A stretch of DNA of 64,000 bases from Rana temporaria (lineage: Eukaryota; Chordata; Amphibia; Anura; Ranidae), in NCBI RefSeq assembly GCF_905171775.1, contig NC_053495.1:105567409-105631408 (forward strand). The letters are read 5' to 3'. The translations under genes were made by a program, and so were the position numbers. Below are positions 56,888 through 64,000 of this stretch, piece by piece (position 1 is the first letter of the stretch; every line of letters starts with the position of its first letter). The notes beneath the pieces are model-generated. The model saw only the letters and a program-made list of their open reading frames with translations. It ran no database searches and was not told where the DNA came from.

Positions 56888-57903
56888 TTCTCAGGGGTAG
56901 AGGTCTGTCTCAGAAAGTAATCTCTACCCTAATCAGAGCCAGGAAACCGGTCTCTAGGGTGATTTATTACAGGGTCTGGAAGGCCTATGTAGGCTGGTGT
57001 GAGTCCAAGCGATGGCTTTCTCGCAAGTTTACCATCAATAGAGTATTAAGTTTTCTCCAGCTAGGAGTGGATAAAGGACTGGCATTAAGCACAATCAAAG
57101 GACAGATTTCAGCTTTGTCAGTGTGGTTTCAGCGGCCGCTGGCCACCCACTCGCTAGTTAAGACCTTCCTTCAAGGGGTCTTACGTATTAATCCTCCAGT
57201 TAAATCCCCGCTTTGTCCGTGGGATCTAAATCTTGTTCTGTCAAGTTTACAGAAACAACCTTTTGAGCCGTTGGCTGAAATTCCTTTGGTTTTACTGACA
57301 AGGAAGTTAGTATTTTTGGTCGCCATAGTTTCCGCCAGAAGAGTTTCGGAACTGGCAGCCTTATCCTGTAAGGAACCATATCTTATTTTGCATAAGGACA
57401 GGGTCGTTCTCCGCCCTCATCCTTCCTTCCTACCAAAGGTTATATCCAGTTTTCATCTAAACCAGGATTTGGTATTACCATCCTTCTTTCCTAAACCTAC
57501 TTCCAGAAAGGAAGGGTTGCTGCATACCTTGGATATTGTCAGGGCCATGAAGGCCTATCTTAAAGCTACAGAGAAGATCCGGAAAACAGATGTGTTGTTC
57601 ATTTTACCAGATGGGCCCAAGAAGGGGCAGGCAGCTGCAAAATCCACCATCTCGAGGTGGATTAAACAGTTAATCACTCAGGCCTACGGCTTGAAAGGGT
57701 TGCCTCCTCCGTTATCATTAAAGGCTCATTCTACTAGGGCCATGGGCGCCTCCTGGGCAGCACACCACCAGATCTCTATGGCTCAAGTTTGCAAGGCGGC
57801 AACCTGGTCTTCTGTCCACACGTTTACAAAATTCTACCAGTTGGACGTAAGAAGGAATACGGATACAGCCTTTGGGCAGGCAGTGCTGCAGGCTGCAGTT
57901 TGA
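56749..57903 (+). CDS. DIRS tyrosine recombinase
   Basis: The recombinase inserts the circular DNA intermediate without target duplication. The probable start is MVFTNPKDGSG at 56749. The N-terminal core-binding helices follow (GLSQKVISTLIRARKPVSRVIYYRVWKAYVGWCESKRW; STIKGQISALSVWFQ). The catalytic domain has the first Arg in VSARRVSELAALSC, the His-x-x-Arg box in LKAHSTRAMGASWAAHH and the nucleophilic Tyr in VHTFTKFYQLDV. All four key residues are present and no break is seen from here to the stop, so the domain could be active. Confidence 0.9.
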   Translation: MVFTNPKDGSGRPLDSSSTARPAIARSDPPPCLTASKFDGLEAESLILRGRGLSQKVISTLIRARKPVSRVIYYRVWKAYVGWCESKRWLSRKFTINRVLSFLQLGVDKGLALSTIKGQISALSVWFQRPLATHSLVKTFLQGVLRINPPVKSPLCPWDLNLVLSSLQKQPFEPLAEIPLVLLTRKLVFLVAIVSARRVSELAALSCKEPYLILHKDRVVLRPHPSFLPKVISSFHLNQDLVLPSFFPKPTSRKEGLLHTLDIVRAMKAYLKATEKIRKTDVLFILPDGPKKGQAAAKSTISRWIKQLITQAYGLKGLPPPLSLKAHSTRAMGASWAAHHQISMAQVCKAATWSSVHTFTKFYQLDVRRNTDTAFGQAVLQAAV

Positions 57904-58065
57904 GACCCTCGGATTCCGGGGGGCTCCCTTTTGAGTTAAATTTAAAAATGTATTTTTTCTCAACTAAGTTGGATTTATTATGATTTGAGTATATCTCTAA
58001 ATTAAATCCTTTTGTCTTAGGAAGATGTTCTCCCTCCCCTCATTGTAAGCATTGCTTTGGGACAT

Positions 58066-58182
58066 CCCATATAGTAATGAATATGCCGCTCTGTGTCCCG
58101 TGATGTACGATAAAGAAAAAGAGATTTTTAATACAGCTTACCTGTAAAATCTTTTTCTTGGAGTACATCACGGGACACAGAG
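58066..58182 (+). other. DIRS internal complementary region
   Basis: Bases 58066-58115 are the complement of the left end, finishing GTACGATAAAG. Bases 58116-58182 are the complement of the right end, starting AAAAAGAGATTTTTAATAC. The two halves meet without a gap, so this sequence can bridge the two ends during circle formation, the accepted role of the DIRS ICR. Confidence 0.9.
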
Positions 58183-58231
58183 CTCCCACCCCTCTTTTGG
58201 GGACCATTTTGGGAGGCATACTGCTTGCTAC

Positions 58232-58421
58232 AAAACTGAGGTACTCCTCCTATGGGAGGGGGTTATATAGGGAGGGGCACTTCCTGTTTTTGAGATTGCC
58301 AGTGTCCATCACCTGAAGGTACTCCATATAACCCATATAGTAATGAATATGCCGCTCTGTGTCCCGTGATGTACTCCAAGAAAAAGATTTTACAGGTAAG
58401 CTGTATTAAAAATCTCTTTTT
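58232..58421 (+). repeat. DIRS right inverted terminal repeat with extension
   Basis: Bases 58232-58376 pair with the left repeat. The last 45 bases (TCCAAGAAAAAGATTTTACA to AATCTCTTTTT) are specific to the right end, as in DIRS1 where the right repeat is longer. Confidence 0.9.
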
Positions 58422-59222
58422 TCGCATCTGCAACAAAAAGGATCATCATCTCAGTTTAGAGAAATGTCTCTCTTTGATAGAAAACTGGATGACTAAGAGT
58501 TATCTTAAACTCAACAGTTCAAAAACAGAACTCCTTATGTTTCACGCCAGCCGAAAGAGTCAACTGGCAACAACCTGGACACCCCCGCCCATTCTGGGCC
58601 AAATCATCACCCCTAGCTCCAAAGTCAAAAGTCTTGGGGTCATCTTCGACACCTTCATGACAATGGACGCACAAATAGGGTCAGTAGTCAGCGGAGCGCA
58701 CCATCTGTTGCGCCTACTACGCAGACTTATTCCATTTATCCCCAAAGAAGACGTAGCAGTCGTGGTGGGAACAATCGTGAATTCCAGACTGGACTATGCT
58801 AACGCCCTGTACCTCGGACTCCCAAAGTACCAAATCTCCCGTCTGCAAGTCGTTCAGAATACGGCCGCCAGACTGGTGACTGGGAAAAAAAATGGGAATC
58901 AATCTCACCTTCGTTGAGAACCCTTCACTGGCTGCCAGTAAAAGACAGAATTGCATTTAAAGCACTCTGCCTGACACATAAGTGCATCCATGGGAAGGCT
59001 CCGCAATATCTTTGCGACAAGATAGAACCTCACAATTCGAATCGCGTTCTGCGATCCACCGACCAAAATCTGGTCAGGGTACCAAAAACCAAATACAAGT
59101 CCAAAGGAGAAAGAAGGTTTGCTTTTCAGGGTCCTAGACTATGGAACGCTTTACCAACCAGCATTCGGTTGGAGGAAAACCACCTGACTTTCAGAAGACG
59201 GATCAAAACTCTGCTCTTTTGA
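58422..59222 (+). pseudogene. L2-D ORF2 C-terminal part
   Basis: It resumes with RICNKKDHHLSLEKCLSLIENWM and KLNSSKTELLMF, which follow the YADD box in L2-type RTs. SKVKSLGVIFDTFMTMDAQI, RLDYANALYLGLPKYQISRLQVVQNTAARLV, SLHWLPVKDRIAFKALCLTHK and the end TFRRRIKTLLF come next. A frameshift lies near 58885-58914 in an A-run. Apart from this and the two insertions the ORF is whole. Confidence 0.9.
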
Positions 59223-59315
59223 TGTCATGAGACACGAACAACTAGCGCCCAGAAGCGATTCAGTTCGCATGCGCCGCGCTTTATAAGTTTTTCATTCATT
59301 CATTCATTCATTTTG
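59223..59315 (+). other. L2-D 3' UTR and ATTC tail
   Basis: A short 3' UTR ends in about five ATTC repeats (59293-59315), a common 3' tail in L2/CR1-group LINEs. Confidence 0.75.
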
Positions 59316-59426
59316 ATCTGATGGTGTGTACAGCCATCAGATCAAAATCCGCCAGTGGACATATCCGATGGAAACGGTCCGGCGGACCGTTTTCATCGGA
59401 TATCCGCCCGTGTGTACGGGGCCTAA

Positions 59427-59707
59427 GGCCCCGTACACACGACAGAGGAACTCGACGTGCTTGGCACGTCGAGTTCCTCGTCGAGTTTTGGGATGAAGCC
59501 GCCGAGGAGCTCGGCGGGCCGCCTTCTCCTATAGAACAACGAGGACAACGAGAAAATAGAGAACATGTTCTCTATTTTCTCGTCGAGTTCCTCGGCGGCT
59601 CCATCGAGCCAAAACTGTACAGACGACAGAGATTCTCGGCAGAATCCGGGTTTTGACCGAGTTTCTCGGTGAATTCTGCCGAGAAACTCTGTCGTGTGTA
59701 CGAGGCC
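59427..59707. mobile_element. Harbinger-type MITE 2, 281 bp
   Basis: TAA occurs at 59424-59426 and 59708-59710. The ends GGCCCCGTACACACGACAGAG and CTGTCGTGTGTACGAGGCC are inverted. Inside are further palindromes (GAACTCGACGTGC, GAGAACATGTTCTC). It directly abuts MITE 1 and shares its TAA. Confidence 0.9.
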
Positions 59708-59798
59708 TAAGAGTCATGCCTTTGATTGTCTGGGTCTTGCAGATCTCATGAGACTTGCAGTTTCACCACAGCTGGAGGGCCGAGGATGCCTACCCCTG

Positions 59799-60050
59799 GT
59801 CAGAGGCCGCTCTCTAATTTGGCAAATGAGGCGGCCGCCTAAGGCCTCGCACTCACAGGGGCCTCGCGGCCGCCTCATTTGCCTCTCAGGCTCCAGGTCT
59901 ATCTGTAACAGCCGTGCGGGCACACAAGCAGCCGAGCTGCTCCTTCAGACCGCGCTGCTCATCTGGCATCTCCCTCCGCGTCTGGCCGGCTGCCTAGTCG
60001 TGCCAGACGGCGGAAACTATCCCTGCCCTTGTGACATTCTGTGAAGGGAA
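59799..60050. other. Noncoding DNA with an 18-bp inverted repeat
   Basis: GGCAAATGAGGCGGCCGC (59821-59838) is inverted at 59866-59883. This is probably the end of another MITE. No gene is seen. Confidence 0.6.
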
Positions 60051-60446
60051 AGGAGGAGCTTTGGTGGATCATGGATCCCATCCCCAGCGCCTGTTGCAGC
60101 CTGACCGACCGCCCAGAGAAAACGTGAGTACCTGGCCGGCCGCACCGCACCTCACCCCTGTGTGCCTGGATAGGAGGAGCGGCTGGCCAGGGACAGCTGC
60201 ACATGGAGGTGATCTTTCCATATTCCTCCTGCAGCCATAGAATGGCCACTTCTTCTACGGGCGTTCATTGGCTGCAGAAAGAATATGGAAAGATCAGTTC
60301 TTCCATGTGCAGCTGTCCCCGGCCCACCGCTCCTCCTATTCAGGCACACAGGGGTGCGGTGCGGCCAGGTAATCACATTCTCTCTGGGCGGTCAGCCAGG
60401 CTGCAACAGGCGCTGGGATGGGATCCATCCACCGGAGCTCCTCTCT
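60051..60446. repeat. Long inverted repeat, arms about 190 bp
   Basis: The left arm 60051-60241 and right arm 60262-60446 are inverted copies with small gaps. They share CAGCGCCTGTTGCAGCCTG, CTGTGTGCCTG and GACAGCTGCACATGGA (complement on the right). The spacer is about 20 bases. It may be a foldback element or a local inverted duplication. Confidence 0.85.
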
Positions 60447-60454
60447 GATACCCA

Positions 60455-61760
60455 TGCTATCTGGCTCCCACACTGTGCTGTGCAGTACCCCCCACTGCTC
60501 CCCCATGCCCCCCCCCCCCACTGTGTTCCCCAGTCCCCCCACTGTGCTCCCCAGCCCCCCCCACTGCTCCCCAGCTCTCCCCCAACTGTGCTGTCAAGTC
60601 CCCCCCACTGTGCTGTCCAGCCCCCCCACTTCTCCCCAGCTCCCCCCTTGCTCTCTCCCCACTGTGCTGTGCAGTACCCCCCAGCTCCCCCCAGGCTCCC
60701 ACCTCCACTGTGCTGTCCAGTCCCCCTCCACTGCTCCCCCATGCTCTCCCCCACTGTGCTGTCCAGTCCCCCCCACTTTTCCCCAGCTCCCCCCCACTGC
60801 TCCCCCCACTTCTCCCCAGCTCCCCCTTGCTCTCTCCCCACTGTGCTGTGCAGTACCCCCCACTGCTCCCCAACTCTCCCCATGCTCTCCCCCCAACTGT
60901 GCTTTCAAGTCCCCCCCACTGTGCTGTCCAGCCCCCCACTGCTCCCCAGATCCCCCCCACTGTGTTGTCCAGTCCCCCCCACTGCTCCCCCATGCTCTCC
61001 CCCCACTGTGCTGTCCAGTCCCCCCCACTGTTCTCCTGCTCCCCCCATGCTGCCCCCACTGCTCCCCAGCTCCCCCATGCTTCCCCCGCCGTGCTGTCCA
61101 GTCCCCCCACTGCTCCCCAGCTCCCCCCATGCTCTCCTCCCCACTGTGCTGTCCAGTCCCCCCCCATGCTGTCCCCCCACTGCTCCCCAGCTCCCCCATG
61201 CTCTCCACCCCCCACTTTGCTGTCCAGTCATCCCTCCCCCCAGTGCTCTGTGCTCCCTGGCTTCCCCACAATGATATCCCCCCACAGTGCTCTCTGGTCC
61301 TCCCTGTCTCCCCCATACTCTCCCCCCGTGCTCCTTGGCTCCCCCAACAGTGCCCTTCAGCCCCCCAGAGCTCTCTGCTCCCCCCATGCTCTCTAAGCCC
61401 CCCAGTTCTACCTGCACCCCCGGTGCTCTCTGCCCCCTGTGTTGTCCAGTTCCCCCCATGCTCCCTGGCTCCCCCTGTGCTTTTAACTTCCCCTGTGCTC
61501 TCTAGCTGCCCCCCACAGTGCTCTCCAGCCCCCACAGTGCTCTTCAGCTCTCCCCTTGTGCTTTCCAGCCCCCACTTTTCTCCCTGGCTCCCACTATGCT
61601 GACCAGCTCCCCCCCAGTGCTTTCCAACTTCCCCCACCCCCCCTGTGCTCCCTGGCTCCCCTAATGCTCTCCACCACACTGTGTTATCCAGCTCCGCTGT
61701 GCTCTTCATCCCCCACCCTCCCTATGCTCTTCTTCCCCTCCCCCAGTGCTCTCTGCCCCG
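60455..61760. repeat. C-rich minisatellite
   Basis: Units of about 20-35 bases are built from CCCCCCACTGTGCTGTCCAG and CACTGCTCCCCAGCTCCCCC, with decay toward the right. Long Pro/Ser-rich and Gly/Trp/Glu-rich ORFs on both strands arise only from the repeat. Confidence 0.9.
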
Positions 61761-62261
61761 CCGGGCTCTCCACTTCCACCAGTGCAGCTCTCAGCCTCAC
61801 TCCCGTGCTCTCCATCACCCCTGTTTTCTTTTCTGGCCTCCTCACCCCCGGGCCGCTTTGCTAGGTTCCCCCCTCTTTTCCCTTCGGCTGCTGCTGGGGT
61901 CTCTCAGGCTGGTGAGCGGGGAAGGAACCTCTATCATGGGCTGCTCAGTCTATATTTTGTCCCAGTCCGGTCCTGGCGGGCAAATTGAGCAGCGAGGCTT
62001 GCAAGGATCGAGGACAGGCTGACCGGGGCCGGAAAACGAGGACGGGTGGAAGGTAAAGGTGACCAGGGACCACTCCATTTCACAGCAAACAGGTCATCTG
62101 GAAGGAGCAGGACACTGTCCCCACCCAGAATGAGAACTGACCCTGCCTGCTACTGGCCGTCATGAACATCCTGCTGGCATGGAAGGTACCGTACCAAGCA
62201 TCACACACAGCTTCCCACAAACAGGCACTGCAGACTTGGACATGGTACACAGGAGGGGCTG
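61761..62261. other. Unassigned DNA
   Basis: About 500 bases of mixed composition between the two low-complexity tracts. No gene or repeat is recognised. Confidence 0.6.
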
Positions 62262-63712
62262 CAGATCTTCCTCTCCCTCTCTCTGTCTCCCTCTCCCTCT
62301 CCCTCTCTCCCTCTCCCTCTCTCTCCACTCTCTCCCCTTCTCTCTCCTCTCTCTCCCTTTCTCCTCTCTCTCCCCCTTATCTCTCTCCCCCCTCTCTCTC
62401 CCCCTCTCCCCCCCTCTCTCTCTCTCTCTTTCTCTCTCTTCCCCTCTCTCTCCCCCTCTCTCTCTCCCCCCTCTCTCTCCCCCTCTCTCTCCCCCTCTCT
62501 CTCTCCCCCTCTCTCTCTCTCTCCCCCTCTTTCTCTCTCCCCCCCTCCCCTCTCTCTCTCCCTCCCCTCCCCTCCCTCTCTCTCCCTCCCCTCCCTCTCT
62601 CCCTCCCCTCCCTCTCTCCCCTCTCTCTCTCTCCCTCCCTCCCCTCCTTCTCTCTCCTCCTCTCTCTTCCCCTCTATTCTCTCTCCCCCTCTCTCTCCCC
62701 CCTCTCCCCTCTCTCTCCGCCTCTGCCCTCTCTCTCTCCCCCTCTCCCCTCTCTCTCCCCCCTCTCCCCTCTCTCCCTCTCTCCCTTCCCTCCCTCTCTC
62801 TCTCCCCTCTCTCTCTCTCTCCCCTCTTTCTCTCCTTCCCTCCCCTCCTTCTCTCTCCTTCTCCTCTCTCTCCCCTTCTCTCTCTCCCCTTCTCTCTCTC
62901 CCCTCCTTCTCACTCTCCCCTCCTTCTCTCTCTCTCCCCTCCTTCTCTCTCTCCCCTCCTTCTCTCTTTCACCATCCTTCTCTCTCTCTCTATCTCTCTC
63001 CCCTCCTTCTCTCTCTCTCCCTTCTCCTTCTCTCTATCTCCCCTCCTTCTCTCTCTCCTCCTTCTCTCTCTCCCCCTTCTCTCTCTCCCCTCCTTCTCTC
63101 TCTCTCCTCTCTCTTCCTCCCTCTCTCTCTTCCTCCCCTCCCCCTCTCTCTCTCTCTCTCTCTCTTCCTCCCTTCCCTCTCTCCCCCCCTCCCATCCCTC
63201 TCTCTCTCTCTTCCTCTCTCCCCTTCTCCCCTTCTCCCCTTCTCTCTCTCTCTCCCTCTCCCTCTCTCTCTCTCCTTCTCTCTATCTCTCCTTCTCTCTC
63301 TCCTTCTTTTTCTCTCTCTGCTTCTCTCTCCTCCTTCTCTCTCCCCCTTCTCTCTCTCCCCCTTCTCTCTCTCCTCCTCTCTCTCTCCCCTTCTCTCTCT
63401 TTCCCCCCTCTCTCTCTATCCCTCCCCCTTTCTCTCTCTCCCCCCTCTCCTCTCTCTCTCCCCCCCTCTCTATCTCTCCCTCCCTCCCCTCCCTCTCTCT
63501 CAATTCAGTTCAATTAAATTTCAATTCAAGTAAGCTTTATTGGCAGGACCAAATACATCTCTCTCTTCCTCTCTCTCTCTTTCTCTCTCTCTCTTCCTCT
63601 CTATCTCTCTTCCCCTCTCTCTCTCTCTTCCTCTCTCTCCCTCTCTTCCTCTCCTCCTCCCTCATTTTCCTCTCCCTCACCCTCCCTCTCACCCTCCCTC
63701 TCTCTCTCTTTG
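62262..63712. repeat. Pyrimidine tract (CT-rich), over 1.4 kb
   Basis: The plus strand is almost purely C and T (CTCTCTCC, CCCCTCTC, CCTTCTCTCTC). It is broken only at about 63500-63558 by TTTCAATTCAAGTAAGCTTT-ATTGGCAGGACC, a word that looks like a separate dispersed repeat. The Ser/Leu/Pro ORFs are artefacts. Confidence 0.95.
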
Positions 63713-64000
63713 CACTGGGATCCCCCCACTCTCCCTCCTCTGTAGATGTGGAATGATTAAGTGACACCCCTTTCCTATTCTCCCAAGGCACAGGGGGAAA
63801 CCCTAGAAGGGTTGTCACCTTGCTGGGTCCCAAATGTTGTATTGGCTGCATATGTCTGATGGGTGAGGAGGGTGCCCTGGAAGTGGTGCTGATTACCTGT
63901 GTGCTAGATCCACGCATCTTTCTGCAGCCATTTTTACTTGCTTGAATTTTTTTTTATCCATTATGGGCGTGATTTGGGCCTCGTGTAAAAATTTTTCCTA
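63713..64000. other. Unassigned DNA
   Basis: No gene or recognised repeat is seen in the last 290 bases. Confidence 0.6.

Larger units (their letters stand above)
52311..58421 (+). mobile_element. DIRS-type tyrosine-recombinase retrotransposon
   Basis: Inverted terminal repeats (52311-52458 and 58232-58421), an internal complementary region (about 58066-58182), overlapping gag, RT-RNase H and tyrosine recombinase frames, and no target duplication: this is the DIRS1 plan. The insertion lies between CTGTATTT and TCGCATC of L2-D. Two frameshifts are seen, in gag and within RT. The 5' region 52459-53679 is noncoding and has a 29-base A-run at 53539-53567. Confidence 0.95.
40881..59315 (+). mobile_element. 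L2-D: L2/CR1-group LINE with tandem 5' monomers and two large insertions
   Basis: The 5' end consists of about 2.3 monomers of 272 bp, then a 5' UTR. One long ORF (42011 on) carries endonuclease and RT, and the 3' end is CATTCATTCATTCATTCATT (59293-59315), the short-repeat tail typical of the L2/CR1 group. It is interrupted by L1-E (42113-50207) and a DIRS element (52311-58421). It lies inside Harbinger-type MITE 1. Assignment to L2 rather than another CR1-group clade is inference from motif style. Confidence 0.85.
25558..59423. mobile_element. Harbinger-type MITE 1, split by L1-B and L2-D
   Basis: TAA occurs at 25555-25557 and 59424-59426. The end GGCCCCCGTACACATG is inverted as GTGTACGGGGCC on the right. 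The MITE pieces are 25558-25731, about 40701-40880 and about 59316-59423. The middle piece contains the palindrome GACGCATGCGTGGAAG and CpG-rich DNA. L1-B split it first or second (order unknown) and L2-D sits in its right half. Confidence 0.8.
25490..59798. mobile_element. Outermost hAT-type MITE, arms separated by 34 kb of insertions
   Basis: The left arm 25490-25557 starts CAGGGGTAGGCAACCTC. The right arm 59711-59798 ends with the near-perfect complement GAGGATGCCTACCCCTG. The inner arm words GGTGAAACTACAA and TTGCAGTTTCACC also pair. Together the arms make an ordinary small MITE of about 160 bp, split at a TAA where two Harbinger-type MITEs entered. The flanking octamers (GTGAAGTA and GTCAGAGG) do not match, so the target duplication is not confirmed. 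Confidence 0.8.

Noticed and set aside
60285..61709. Pro-rich (plus strand) and Gly/Trp-rich (minus strand) ORFs of 250-390 codons
   Set aside because: They arise from the C-rich minisatellite. Multiple frames on both strands are open and the residues follow the repeat period.
62162..63756. Very long Ser/Leu/Pro-rich ORFs of over 450 codons
   Set aside because: They are translations of a CT low-complexity tract, open in several frames at once, with no sequence other than the repeat.

Overview
The window is transposable-element DNA from a large animal genome, most likely an amphibian (inference). The grounds are the mixture of families: Tx1/L1-type LINEs, an L2-type LINE, a DIRS tyrosine-recombinase element, Penelope-like fragments with a GIY-YIG endonuclease, a Ty3/gypsy element, and hAT, PIF/Harbinger and TTAA-type DNA elements. 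I see no host gene that I can support, and no rRNA, convincing tRNA or CRISPR array.

Layout, left to right. 1-4025: a minus-strand Ty3/gypsy element with gag and a broken pol, cut inside integrase and joined to LTR sequence. 4026-4626: an unidentified acidic, serine-rich exon-like ORF. 4627-9925: a minus-strand Penelope-like remnant (GIY-YIG domain, hammerhead-like motif) split by a Harbinger element (5142-7898). That Harbinger element carries a Myb/SANT-like gene, itself split by a 170-bp hAT MITE with a perfect 8-bp target duplication. About 10150-22700: an old Tx1/L1 LINE (L1-A) broken by MITEs and by a foldback element (about 12724-20430). The foldback holds a Penelope fragment with a 15-bp target duplication and a complete Tx1/L1 insertion (L1-1, 14262-19765). 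22700-25489: MITEs and unassigned DNA.

25490-59798 is one nested stack. The arms of a small hAT-type MITE (about 160 bp in total) lie 34 kb apart. Between them are two Harbinger-type MITEs at TAA sites. The first of these contains a Tx1/L1 LINE (L1-B, 25732-40682) and an L2-type LINE (L2-D, about 40881-59315). L1-B is interrupted by another LINE (L1-C, holding a solo LTR), a hAT MITE, a palindromic Penelope-derived element and a TTAA MITE. L2-D is interrupted by a third LINE lineage (L1-E, holding a hAT element) and by a DIRS element with textbook inverted ends and an internal complementary region. Target-site duplications read directly from the sequence fix most boundaries and give a relative order of insertion.

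59799-64000: short inverted repeats, a C-rich minisatellite and a pyrimidine tract of more than 1 kb whose long ORFs are composition artefacts.

No element is fully intact. Most coding regions carry only one to three breaks, so several insertions look fairly young. The best leads are three hammerhead-like motifs that share one extra nucleotide, a YY1-like site kept at constant position but different codon phase in four LINEs, NRF1-like LINE 5' ends, tandem promoter-like monomers on L2-D, and the nest itself.
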